The notes beneath the pieces were generated by a model. The model ran no database searches. It had not been told where the DNA came from and was given only the letters and a program-made list of their open reading frames with translations. The translations under genes and the position numbers were made by a program. From CAZEFK01 sp964511405 (GTDB lineage: Bacteria > Pseudomonadota > Alphaproteobacteria > Elsterales > Elsteraceae), in the NCBI GenBank assembly GCA_964511405.1, contig CAZEFK010000187.1, positions 1 to 14,324 on the forward strand: a stretch of 14,324 nt of DNA, read 5' to 3'. Within the stretch, counting starts at the first letter, position 1; each line of letters opens with the position of its first letter. Below, piece by piece: positions 1-7,053 of the stretch.

Positions 1-281
1 ACCGCGTCGCCGGTGCCGCGCGCCACCGGCTGGACCGCGCAGCGGGCGGCGGGCGCCGCGGCGGCGACCGCCGCCTCGACCGCGTCCATCCCGGGGCCGA
101 CCACCACGGCGACGCGCTCCGGCCGGCATTGGCCGAGCGCCGCCAGGACATGGCCGATCAGCGGCCGGTGCGCGACCTCGTGCAGGACCTTGGGCCGGCG
201 CGAGCGCATCCGGGTACCCTGGCCGGCGGCCAGGACGAGGCCGGCCAGGGGCCGGTCTGGTGAGGCGGGCGAATCGGGCAT
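1..281 (-). CDS. glmU: GlmU, N-terminal part (cut by window edge)
   Basis: This is the first 93 codons of the bifunctional enzyme that acetylates glucosamine-1-P and then uridylylates it to UDP-GlcNAc, the cytoplasmic precursor of peptidoglycan and lipid A. The visible part is the start of the pyrophosphorylase domain. It has the nucleotide-binding signature LAAGQGTRMRS (residues 17-27), then PKVLHEVAHRPLIGHVL, which is the GlmU-specific form of the motif (PKVLH), and near the cut end QPVARGTGDA, matching the uridine-binding QxxxxGTGDAV stretch. The start is the ATG at 281-279, about 15 residues before the signature, which is normal for the family. The gene diverges from lptD with 171 bp between the starts, and I see no convincing promoter there. 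The rest of the gene lies beyond the left edge, so integrity of the acetyltransferase domain cannot be judged. MobA-like transferases are less likely because of the PKVLH form. Confidence 0.9.
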   Translation of the reverse strand, partial: MPDSPASPDRPLAGLVLAAGQGTRMRSRRPKVLHEVAHRPLIGHVLAALGQCRPERVAVVVGPGMDAVEAAVAAAAPAARCAVQPVARGTGDA

Positions 282-452
282 GAGGGCTCACCCGGGCAGG
301 AGGGGGGCGGGTCGGCGGCGAGCGGACCGTGCCACACCGCCGGCAAACGCGCCAACCGCGATTTTGGACGAATTGTCGGCCGAAACTCACACGATTCGGA
401 CCAGGCGGTTTCCCCCTTGTGCCGGCCCGCGCGGCATGTCAGTTGAGGCGGC

Positions 453-2732
453 ATGGGATCGCCCAAGGACACCCGAGCACGCCGCCGACTCCGGCATGGC
501 GCGGCGATCCTGATCTGGGCCGGCTGCGTCGCGGCGGCCGGGCCGGTTGCCGCCCAGCAGATCCCGGCCCTGCGCGGGCCGCTGTTCCCGCCGTTCCAGG
601 CGCCGCCCTCGAACCAGCGCCCTCCCCTCGACGTCCATGGCCAGTTCCTGCTGCACGCCGACGAGGTCGACTACGACCGCGACAACGAGGTCGTGACCGC
701 CGTCGGCCATGTCGAGATCAGCCAGGGCGACCGCGTTCTCCAGGCCGACCGCATCACCTACAACCGGCAGACCGAGATCGTGACCGCCACCGGGCACGTC
801 TCGCTGCTGGAGCCGACCGGCGAGGTCGTGTTCGGCGACTATGTCGAGGTCAACCAGGATCTCAAGGAAGGCCTGATCCAGAAGATCCGCGTGTTGCTGG
901 CCGACAACAGCCGGATCGCGGCCTCGGGCGGCCGGCTGGAGGACAACCGCAAGGAGATGGCCAATGCGGTGTTCTCACCCTGCAACCTGTGCAAGGAGCA
1001 TCCGGAGAACCCGCCGATCTGGCAGCTGAAGGGCAAGCGGGTGGTCCATGACGAGGACACCCACGACGTCGTCTATCACGACGCCAGCCTGGAAATTTAC
1101 GGCATCCCGGTCTTCTACACGCCGTACTTCTCGCACCCCGACCCGACCATCCGCCAGCGCTCGGGCCTGCTGGCGCCCAGCTTCGGCGGCTCGTCGTCGA
1201 AGGTCGGCACCTTCGCCGGCATCCCCTATTACGGCGTGCTGAGCGATACCCAGGACATGACCATCGAGCCGCGCGTCTATTTCGACGACGGGTTGCAGCT
1301 CGGCACCGAGTACCGCCAGGCCTTCAGCAACGGCATCATCCGGCTGGCCGGCAGCGCCATCGACGGCCGCAAGTTCGAGGGCAGCGAGATCACCAACGAA
1401 AAGCAGTTCCACGGCAATGTCGCCGGCGAGGGCCGCTTCGAGATCAACGACAACTGGCGCGCCGGCTTCGACATCAACCGCGAAACCGACATCAACTACA
1501 TGCGGCTGTACCAGGTGCCGGGCACGTTCCGGTCGAAGGGCCGCTACCAGACCGCAAACCAGCTGACCACCGATGCCTATGGCGAAGGCTTCTTCGGCTC
1601 GAACTACGCCTCGATCGAGAACTACGCCTTCCAGTCGCTGCGCACCCAGGACAACCCGTCGACCATCGGCCGGGTGCTGCCGTTCGCCCAGTACAGCTAT
1701 ATCAGCGGCCGCGATGGGATCGGCGGCTATGTCCGCAGCGACTCGAACCTGCTGTCGATCAACCGCGACATCGGCGCCAAGACCAACCGGGTGGCCACCC
1801 GCACCGGCTACTACCTGCCGATGATCAGCGGCAACGGCAGCGTCTGGGATTTCTCGGCGACGGTCGAAACCGACGGCTACTACGTGGCCGACTTCCAGCC
1901 GAGCACCGGGGCGCCGATCGAGCATGGCTTCACCGGCCGCGTCCTGCCGCAATTGGCGGCGACCTGGCGCTATCCGATGATCAGCCGGTACAACGCCTAC
2001 GCCCTGACCGTCGAGCCGATCGTCGGCACGGTCGTCGGCACCACCAACGTCAATCCGGCCAAGATCCCGAACGAGGACAGCCAAGGCTTCGACTTCGACG
2101 AGACCAACCTGTTCAGCCTCAACCGGTTCGCCGGCTACGACCGGGTCTCGGGCGGCCAGCGCGTCAATTACGGCATTTCCGTGGGCGTCAACGGCGTCGA
2201 CGGCGGCGGCACCCGCGTCTTCATCGGCCAGAGCTACCAGTTCCAGCGCGATCCCGCCTATACGGTGGGCAGCGGGCTCGGGGCCAAGGGTCGATCGGAC
2301 ATCGTCGGGCGCATCTCGGTGCAGCCCCAGCGCTATGTCGACCTGAGCTACCGCTTCCGGCTGGACCGCAGCAACCTGAAGCTCAACCGCGACGAGATCT
2401 CGGCCACCTTTTCCAAAGGCTCGTCGGCGATCTCGATCTCGTACATCCAGCGCCGCGTGATCGACCTGGGCGACAGCCAGGTCCAGCCGATCCAATCGAT
2501 CGGCACCTCGTTCAGCACGCCGCTGTACGGCTATTGGAGCCTGTACGGCCAGGGTAGCCACGACCTCAAGAACAACCAGAGCACGTCGCTGGTAGGCGGG
2601 CTGCTGTACCGCGACGAATGCTTCGCCTTGCTGCTGTCGGCCGACCGCTCCTTCGCCCAGAGCGGCACGCCGACCGGCACCAGCTTCCTGGCGCGGGTCG
2701 GCTTCAAGGACGTGGGCGACATCGGCCTGTAG
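453..2732 (+). CDS. lptD: LPS-assembly outer-membrane protein LptD
   Basis: LptD forms, with lipoprotein LptE, the outer-membrane translocon that inserts LPS into the outer leaflet. The 759-residue length is normal for the family. Residues 1-34 are a signal peptide: basic RARRRLRH, a hydrophobic core, and a likely signal peptidase I site after PVAA. Residues about 60-180 are the OstA/LptA-like periplasmic jellyroll (HADEVDYDRDNEVVTAVGHV, then a second similar strand set), followed by NAVFSPCNLC. From about residue 215 (IPVFYTPYFSHPDPTIRQRSG) to the end is the beta-barrel, with alternating aromatic strands. Mature cysteines are C177, C180 and C723, so a disulphide between the CxxC and the C-terminal cysteine is likely. 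The start ATG has a weak upstream GAGG. In many alphaproteobacteria lptD lies beside lptF/lptG and surA-pdxA-rsmA. Here it is beside glmU and a sugar epimerase, so a second copy elsewhere is possible. Confidence 0.95.
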   Translation: MGSPKDTRARRRLRHGAAILIWAGCVAAAGPVAAQQIPALRGPLFPPFQAPPSNQRPPLDVHGQFLLHADEVDYDRDNEVVTAVGHVEISQGDRVLQADRITYNRQTEIVTATGHVSLLEPTGEVVFGDYVEVNQDLKEGLIQKIRVLLADNSRIAASGGRLEDNRKEMANAVFSPCNLCKEHPENPPIWQLKGKRVVHDEDTHDVVYHDASLEIYGIPVFYTPYFSHPDPTIRQRSGLLAPSFGGSSSKVGTFAGIPYYGVLSDTQDMTIEPRVYFDDGLQLGTEYRQAFSNGIIRLAGSAIDGRKFEGSEITNEKQFHGNVAGEGRFEINDNWRAGFDINRETDINYMRLYQVPGTFRSKGRYQTANQLTTDAYGEGFFGSNYASIENYAFQSLRTQDNPSTIGRVLPFAQYSYISGRDGIGGYVRSDSNLLSINRDIGAKTNRVATRTGYYLPMISGNGSVWDFSATVETDGYYVADFQPSTGAPIEHGFTGRVLPQLAATWRYPMISRYNAYALTVEPIVGTVVGTTNVNPAKIPNEDSQGFDFDETNLFSLNRFAGYDRVSGGQRVNYGISVGVNGVDGGGTRVFIGQSYQFQRDPAYTVGSGLGAKGRSDIVGRISVQPQRYVDLSYRFRLDRSNLKLNRDEISATFSKGSSAISISYIQRRVIDLGDSQVQPIQSIGTSFSTPLYGYWSLYGQGSHDLKNNQSTSLVGGLLYRDECFALLLSADRSFAQSGTPTGTSFLARVGFKDVGDIGL

Positions 2733-2741
2733 GTCGTTATC

Positions 2742-2758
2742 CAGCCTGCGAAAGGCTG
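2742..2758 (+). other. Small hairpin between lptD and epimerase
   Basis: A perfect inverted repeat, CAGCCT / AGGCTG, encloses the loop GCGAA. It lies 9 bases after the lptD stop and just before the GGGAG ribosome binding site of the epimerase gene. There is no run of T after it, so it is not a classical terminator. It could stabilise the lptD mRNA end or modulate read-through. Function is not shown by the sequence. Confidence 0.4.
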
Positions 2759-2778
2759 TCAGGGAGAGCGGCTACCCC

Positions 2779-3753
2779 ATGACGATCCTGGTCACCGGCG
2801 CCGCCGGCTTCATCGGCCATCACACCGCCCGCGCCCTGCTGGCGCGCGGCGAGACCGTGATCGGCATCGACAATCTCAACGACTACTACCCGGTCGCCTT
2901 GAAGCGGGCGCGGCTGGCCGCGCTCGCCCATCCGGGCTTCCGCTTCGAGGCCATGGACATCGCCGACCGGGCCGCAATCGACGCCCTGTTCGCCGCCAAT
3001 CCGGCCATCGATCGGGTGGTGCACCTGGCCGCCCAGGCCGGCGTCCGCTACTCCCTGGTCGACCCCGACGCCTATGTGCGCTCCAACTTGATGGGCCAGG
3101 TGGCGATCCTGGAGGCCTGCCGCCATCGCCCCGGCCTGCGCCACCTGGTCTATGCCAGCTCGTCGTCGGTCTATGGCGGCAACGAGACCCAGCCCTTCTC
3201 CATCGACGACCGCACCGACCGGCCGCTGTCGCTGTACGGCGCCAGCAAGAAGTCGGGCGAGCTGATGGCCTATGCCTACGCGCATCTGTTCCGGCTGCCC
3301 GCGACCGGCCTGCGCTTCTTCACCGTCTACGGCCCCTGGGGCCGGCCGGACATGGCGCCCTGGCTGTTCACCGCGGCGATCCTCGAGGGCCGGCCGATCC
3401 AGCTGTTCAACAACGGCGACATGGCGCGCGACTTCACCTTCATCGATGACATCGTCGCCGGCGTGGTCGCAGCCCTCGACCGGCCACCGGCCGACGGGAC
3501 CGAGCCACCGCACCGCGTCTACAACCTGGGCAACCGCCGCGCCGAGCGCCTGGCCGACTTCATCGCCGCGATCGAGGCCGCCTGCGGCCGCCGGGCGATC
3601 GTCGAGCCCATGCCGATGCAGCCCGGCGACGTGCGCGAGACCCTCGCCGACATCGACGCCAGCACGCGCGACCTCGGCTACCGGCCGACCACGCCCATCA
3701 GCGTCGGCATCCCCCGCTTCGTCGAGTGGTTCCGGAGCTACCGGGGGACGTAG
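2779..3753 (+). CDS. NAD-dependent epimerase, UDP-glucuronate 4-epimerase-like
   Basis: This is an extended short-chain dehydrogenase of 324 residues. It probably interconverts UDP-glucuronate and UDP-galacturonate in the cytoplasm, supplying a uronic acid for LPS or capsule. The Rossmann NAD site is GAAGFIG (residues 7-13). DNLNDYYPVALKRARL (from about residue 34) is typical of the UDP-GlcA epimerase (CapI/LpsL) branch. HLAAQAGVRYS, the YASSSSVYGG stretch (from residue 125), the catalytic pair Y153/K157 in YGASKK and TVYGPWGRPDMA follow. The last motif, with PWGRPDMA in place of the GalE sequence, is the best argument for uronate over UDP-glucose specificity. DFTFIDDIV is the usual late motif. 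The gene starts 46 bp after lptD on the same strand with GGGAG about 11 bases before the ATG, so it may be co-transcribed with lptD. Substrate specificity is inferred from motifs only. Confidence 0.88.
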   Translation: MTILVTGAAGFIGHHTARALLARGETVIGIDNLNDYYPVALKRARLAALAHPGFRFEAMDIADRAAIDALFAANPAIDRVVHLAAQAGVRYSLVDPDAYVRSNLMGQVAILEACRHRPGLRHLVYASSSSVYGGNETQPFSIDDRTDRPLSLYGASKKSGELMAYAYAHLFRLPATGLRFFTVYGPWGRPDMAPWLFTAAILEGRPIQLFNNGDMARDFTFIDDIVAGVVAALDRPPADGTEPPHRVYNLGNRRAERLADFIAAIEAACGRRAIVEPMPMQPGDVRETLADIDASTRDLGYRPTTPISVGIPRFVEWFRSYRGT

Positions 3754-3814
3754 ATCGCGGGCCGGGCGCGTCGCGATACTGCCGAGATAGCTGTGCCGAG
3801 CCCGCATCGCCGAG

Positions 3815-3863
3815 GGTGAACGCGGCGGGTCTTGAACTATAATTCATAGTGTGAGACTATGAT
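3815..3863 (+). promoter_or_regulatory. Toxin-antitoxin promoter with 10-bp-spaced operator half-sites
   Basis: A perfect TATAAT lies at 3838-3843. With 17 bp spacing the -35 would be GGTGAA (3815-3820), which is weak. An alternative pair, TTGAAC (3832-3837) and TATGAT (3858-3863), has a 20 bp spacer. Across this lies ACTAT-aattc-ATAGT-gtgag-ACTAT (3836-3850 and 3846-3860): three alternating half-sites, each exactly 10 bp from the next, on one face of the helix. The arrangement overlaps the -10 box, as expected for autorepression by the downstream XRE-type antitoxin. The repeats are seen; the role is inference. Confidence 0.6.
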
Positions 3864-3959
3864 TGGGCAAGCGGGCATTTCATCGGCCCGGCGATGCGGA
3901 GGACGGCCGCTTGTTTTCCGTCTGCCAATGGTGCCAGAAGGGATAAGAAAGGGAGAGAT

Positions 3960-4349
3960 ATGCGCGTATTTTCAACGCCTTGGTTCGCCCGCTATGCCCG
4001 CAAGGCAAAACTGGACAGCCGCCTGCCCGAGATCGCGCGAGAGATTGCGAGCGGCCGGATCGACGTGGATCTCGGAGGAAGGGTGTGCAAACAACGGGTT
4101 GCAAGGCATGGGGCCGGAAAGTCGGGTGGCCATCGAATTATCGTGCTGTTCGACCGCAAGCGCATCGTTTTCGCCTACGGATATCCCAAGAACAAGCGAG
4201 AGAACATCGACGACGACGAACTCGCAGCTTTCAGGAATTTGGCGGCACCCGCGCTCGATGCGAACGAGGCTGCCTTTGCGGCGCTGGTGGCGTCGCTCGG
4301 GTGGGTGGAGGTCATGAATGACGACGAAAAAGAAGATCTACAAGAGTGA
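3960..4349 (+). CDS. Type II toxin, RelE/HigB-like (COG4737/PF06296 type)
   Basis: Probable ribosome-dependent or RNA-cleaving toxin of the RelE superfamily, 129 residues. The sequence has the family architecture from its first residues: MRVFSTPWFARYARK, then IDVDLGGRVCKQRVAR (34-49), the basic loop GAGKSGGHR (51-59), a beta strand with LFDRKRIVFAYGY, and YPKNKRENIDDDEL (75-88). These correspond to the conserved core of the PF06296 RelE-like proteins, with conserved basic residues in the RVARxGxGKSGGxR segment. The ATG at 3960 is chosen because GGGAGAG lies 4-5 bases before it and the homology begins there; an upstream in-frame ATG at 3894 would add 22 unconserved residues. The C-terminal 11 residues overlap the antitoxin start. 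Toxin first, antitoxin second is HigBA-like order. Codon usage is less GC-biased than in neighbours, suggesting transfer. Toxicity itself is not demonstrated. Confidence 0.88.
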   Translation: MRVFSTPWFARYARKAKLDSRLPEIAREIASGRIDVDLGGRVCKQRVARHGAGKSGGHRIIVLFDRKRIVFAYGYPKNKRENIDDDELAAFRNLAAPALDANEAAFAALVASLGWVEVMNDDEKEDLQE

Positions 4350-4644
4350 AGCCTTCGAGGCGATCCACCAGGCAGCTGGTGATCTTCACCAAGTCGGTGC
4401 GGTTGATCGCACCACCATGCGCAAGTTCGACGAGAGCTGCCTGTCGGACATCGACGAGATGACCGGCGCCGAGATCAAGGCATTGCGAGAGCGGGAGCGG
4501 GTTTCGCAACCTGTCTTTGCTCGCTATCTGAATGTCGGCCGCAACGTCGTATCCGATTGGGAGCGTGACGTTAAGCATCCCAGCGGGCCTGCGCTGCGCC
4601 TGCTGACAATCATCCGCAAACACGGTCTTGGCCACCTGGCATGA
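4318..4644 (+). CDS. XRE-family helix-turn-helix antitoxin (COG2944-like)
   Basis: A 108-residue DNA-binding protein expected to neutralise the preceding toxin and repress the pair. Residues 1-48 (lysine-rich start, then AIHQAAGDLHQVGAVD and the MRKFDESCL segment) likely form the toxin-binding part. Residues about 50-100 are an XRE/Cro HTH: EMTGAEIKALRERERVSQ, then PVFARYLNVGRNVVSDWERD as the turn and recognition helix, then KHPSGPALRLLTIIRKHG. This is the arrangement of HigA/YiaG-type antitoxins paired with PF06296 toxins. The ATG at 4318 lies inside the toxin gene (32-base overlap), with GGTGGAGG 6-7 bases upstream, implying translational coupling. The gene ends 31 bp from the stop of the convergent dehydrogenase gene. 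The likely operator is the 10-bp-spaced repeat at 3836-3860. Confidence 0.88.
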   Translation: MTTKKKIYKSEAFEAIHQAAGDLHQVGAVDRTTMRKFDESCLSDIDEMTGAEIKALRERERVSQPVFARYLNVGRNVVSDWERDVKHPSGPALRLLTIIRKHGLGHLA

Positions 4645-4675
4645 TCCGGCAGCCACTGGCGCGTCCTGATCGGCC

Positions 4676-5569
4676 TTAACCGGCCAGCTGCGCCTCGATC
4701 GCCCAGGCCAGCCGCAGAGCCTCCAGGGCCTCGGCGCCGGTGACGCAGGCGCCGCTGTCGCCGGTGCCGAGCGCGGCGGCGAACGCCGCGAGCTCGCGGC
4801 GCAGCGGGTCGGCGTCGTCGACGGCCAGCGGCTCGGGGTGATCGGGGTCCGCCAGCACGGTCGCCTGGCGGGCCGCAAAATCGAGCTGCGCCGCGGCGCC
4901 GTCGGTCCAAACCGTCAGGGCGCGCGCGCGCACCGTGCCGCCACGGCCGGCGCTCGCGGTCGCCATGGCCGCGCCCAGGCCGAACAGTGCGACGGCATGG
5001 TCGCGATCGCCGCGCGCGGCGACACGAGTGGGCGCGGTGCCGGCCAAGTGCAGCATCACATCCAGGTCGTGGATCATGAGGTCGGCGACCACGCTGGCGT
5101 CCAGGATCCGCGCACTTCCCGGGTTGAACCGGCGCGCGTCCAGCGCCTGGATCGCGCGGCCGTCCAGCCAGCCGGCGAGCGCGGCCGTCGCCGGGTTGAA
5201 GCGCTCGACATGGCCCACCGCCAGCAGGAGACCGGCCCGGGCCGCACGCTCGACCAGCCCGGCCGCCGCCGCCTCGTCGAGGGCCAAGGGCTTTTCGACC
5301 AGCACCGGCTTGCCGAGCGCCAAGGCCAGGTCGGCCAGCTCGGCATGGGCCGCCGAGCTGGCGGCGATCACCAGGGCATCGCTGGACCGCGCCAGCGCCT
5401 CGGCATCGGCCAGGGCCGGCACGTCCCATCGGGCCGCCAGCTCGGCGGCGCGGGCCTGATCGGCGTCGGCGATGCCCGCCAGCCGCACGCCGTTGAGCCC
5501 GGCCAGATGGCGGGCATGGTGGGCGCCCATCCGGCCGGCGCCGACCAGGCCGATCCGCAGCAGCGTCAT
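4676..5569 (-). CDS. Gfo/Idh/MocA oxidoreductase, probable UDP-GlcNAc 3-dehydrogenase (GnnA-like)
   Basis: NAD(P)-dependent sugar dehydrogenase of 297 residues. The Rossmann motif is GAGRMG (10-15). EKP at 92-94 is the family's cofactor/catalytic lysine motif. GHVERFNPA (119-127) and DLMIHDLDVML (163-173, with the catalytic-type HD pair at 167-168) follow. The GHxERFNP and IHDxD forms resemble UDP-GlcNAc 3-dehydrogenases such as GnnA. WbpB-type enzymes for UDP-GlcNAc uronate instead carry a GYIAPRH-like start, absent here. The predicted role is to oxidise C3 of UDP-GlcNAc to a 3-keto sugar, the substrate of the aminotransferase encoded just upstream. Its ATG lies only 3 bases after the aminotransferase stop, so the two are co-transcribed and coupled. 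The product would feed 2,3-diamino-glucose lipid A. A role in another 3-amino sugar cannot be excluded. Confidence 0.85.
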   Translation of the reverse strand: MTLLRIGLVGAGRMGAHHARHLAGLNGVRLAGIADADQARAAELAARWDVPALADAEALARSSDALVIAASSAAHAELADLALALGKPVLVEKPLALDEAAAAGLVERAARAGLLLAVGHVERFNPATAALAGWLDGRAIQALDARRFNPGSARILDASVVADLMIHDLDVMLHLAGTAPTRVAARGDRDHAVALFGLGAAMATASAGRGGTVRARALTVWTDGAAAQLDFAARQATVLADPDHPEPLAVDDADPLRRELAAFAAALGTGDSGACVTGAEALEALRLAWAIEAQLAG

Positions 5570-5572
5570 CGG

Positions 5573-6730
5573 CTACAGCGCGTCGTGGATCGCCGCGATG
5601 ATCCGGTCCTGGGTCTCGGGCTCAAGATAGGCATGGATCGGCAGGCTGAGGACGCGGCCGGCCAGCCGCTCGGTCACGGCCAGCGGCCCGGCGGTCGGGC
5701 AGGCCCGATAGGGCGGCTGCCGATGGAGCGGCCGCGGGTAGTAGATCATGGTCGGGATGCCCTCGGCCTTGAGCTTGGCCTGCAGGGCGTCGCGGCCATC
5801 GACCTGGATGGTGTAGCAGGCCCAGTTCGACCGCACGCCGGCATCCAGCGCCGGCACCGCCACACGGTTGCCCAGCCCGGCCCGGTAGCGCTCGGCGACG
5901 CGGTTGCGGGCCGCGATCTCCTCGTCATAGATCCGGAGCTTCTCCAGCAGCACCGCGGCCTGGATGGTGTCCATGCGGCCGGTCAGGCCCAGGCGCACAT
6001 TCTCGTAGCGATCGCGGCCCTCGCCATGGGCGCGGATGCTGGCCAGCACCTCGCGCAGGCCATCATCGTCGGTAAAGATGGCACCGCCATCGCCATAGGC
6101 GCCGAGCGCCTTGGTCGGATAGAACGAGGTCGCGGCGAAGTCGCCGAGGGTGCCGACGCGCCGGCCATCGCGGCTGGAGCCCAGGCTCTGGGCGGCATCG
6201 GCCAGCACCCACAGGCCATGCGCCCGGGCGAAGGCGCCGATCGCGTCATAGTCGGCCGGCTGGCCGAACAGGTCGACCGGGATGATGCCGACCGGCCTGA
6301 GGCCGGCCGCCCGGGCCGCCGCCAGCCCGGGCTCGAGCTGGGCGGGATCGAGGTTGAAGTTGGCATCGCCGACGTCCAGGAACACGGCCGTGGCGCCCAG
6401 TCGATGCACCACCTCGGCGGTGGCCGTGAAGGTGAAGGACGGGCACAGCACGGCGTCGCCGGGCCCAACCGCCTTGGCCATCAGCAGCATCAGCAGCGCG
6501 TCGGTGCCGCTGGCGCAGCTCAGCACATGGCGCACCCCGGCATAGGCCGCGAGCTCGGCCTCGAAGGCCCGCATCTCCGGGCCCATCAGAAAGGCGCCAT
6601 GCTCGACCACGCGGGCGATCGCCCGCTCGATGGCGCCGCCCAGGCGCCGCTGCTGCGCCTTGTTGTCCAGCCAGGGGATCGGCGCCGCCGACGGCGCGGA
6701 CGGGATGGCGGCGGCAGCGGGCGTGCTCAA
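5573..6730 (-). CDS. DegT/DnrJ/EryC1 aminotransferase, probable GnnB-like
   Basis: PLP-dependent sugar aminotransferase, 385 residues from the TTG at 6730. Motifs include FLMGPEMRAFEAELA (47-61), SGTDALL (74-80), PSFTFTATAE (97-106), the PLP-contacting DAAQ (178-181) and the Schiff-base lysine K207 in TSFYPTKALGAYGDGGA. MDTIQAAVL and the C-terminal IYYPRPLHRQPPY are also family features. Paired with the 3-dehydrogenase, it would aminate a UDP-3-keto-GlcNAc to the 2,3-diamino sugar used by LpxA-type enzymes with amide specificity. Start choice: in-frame ATGs at 6796, 6781 and 6751 have no ribosome binding site and sit in an inverted repeat, whereas the TTG has AGGAG (6739-6743) at 8 bases. The conserved PIPWLDN begins at residue 17 of the shorter form. 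WbpE-like or dTDP-sugar aminotransferase activity is the alternative, notable given the rml genes 6 kb away. Confidence 0.88.
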   Translation of the reverse strand: MSTPAAAAIPSAPSAAPIPWLDNKAQQRRLGGAIERAIARVVEHGAFLMGPEMRAFEAELAAYAGVRHVLSCASGTDALLMLLMAKAVGPGDAVLCPSFTFTATAEVVHRLGATAVFLDVGDANFNLDPAQLEPGLAAARAAGLRPVGIIPVDLFGQPADYDAIGAFARAHGLWVLADAAQSLGSSRDGRRVGTLGDFAATSFYPTKALGAYGDGGAIFTDDDGLREVLASIRAHGEGRDRYENVRLGLTGRMDTIQAAVLLEKLRIYDEEIAARNRVAERYRAGLGNRVAVPALDAGVRSNWACYTIQVDGRDALQAKLKAEGIPTMIYYPRPLHRQPPYRACPTAGPLAVTERLAGRVLSLPIHAYLEPETQDRIIAAIHDAL

Positions 6731-6738
6731 GGGCGAGG

Positions 6739-6803
6739 CTCCTGGAACCATCAAGGATGACGCGGCCGGCCATCGGCTCATGCCGCAGCGCGGCATCCTT
6801 GAT
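6739..6803 (-). promoter_or_regulatory. Structured leader of the aminotransferase gene (inverted repeats plus RBS)
   Basis: On the minus strand the aminotransferase leader carries a 10-base perfect inverted repeat, ATCAAGGATG (6803-6794) and CATCCTTGAT (6759-6750), ending 6 bases before the AGGAG ribosome binding site (6743-6739). Between the arms is a second perfect repeat, ATGCCGC / GCGGCAT, with a 3-base loop (6796-6780). It shares three bases with the outer arm, so the two fold together only partly. The in-frame ATGs of a longer aminotransferase form lie within these arms. Structure is seen; regulatory function is inferred. Confidence 0.5.
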
Positions 6804-6963
6804 CAGCGGGTTGGCGAACGCAAGCACGCGCCGCCGGCAACCGGTCGCACCAGCCGGCCGTTTCCGCCACATCCGGCACAAAATCGCGACAAATGGCGCC
6901 GGATCGGGCGCGCGGACCGCAACCGAACCGCGGGCCGTTCGTTGTTAGGCCTGTTGGTATAGC

Positions 6964-7002
6964 CGATGCCCTGCAATCGTCGGAGCCGGACGCAGGGCAT
7001 CG
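6964..7002. other. 11-bp-stem inverted repeat in intergenic region
   Basis: CGATGCCCTGC (6964-6974) and GCAGGGCATCG (6992-7002) are perfect reverse complements separated by 17 bases. There is no T-run on either side in either direction, so it is not a canonical terminator. Candidates are a regulator operator, a REP-like element, or part of a small RNA. It lies about 50 bp upstream of the CRP-like site and about 150 bp before the response regulator start. Confidence 0.5.
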
Positions 7003-7053
7003 CTTGCAGCGACACCCCCTTATGGTTAACACTGGATTAAATATTCGACCCCG

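Noticed and set aside
975..2561. Long open frame of 528 codons on the minus strand opposite lptD
   Set aside because: Its composition is the Val/Ala/Asp/Arg-rich pattern produced by reading the complement of a high-GC gene, it has no family motif, and lptD on the other strand is unmistakable.
3754..3777. Inverted repeat ATCGCG / CGCGAT after the epimerase stop as a terminator
   Set aside because: Only 6 bp with a 12-base loop and no T-run; too weak to call.
2737..3807. 356-codon minus-strand frame opposite the epimerase
   Set aside because: Low-complexity shadow with no motif and no ribosome binding site.
4838..6760. 640-codon open frame on the plus strand across both sugar-enzyme genes
   Set aside because: It runs antisense to two clear enzymes with full motifs, is Gly/Arg/Gln-rich with no recognisable domain, and is a GC-driven shadow.
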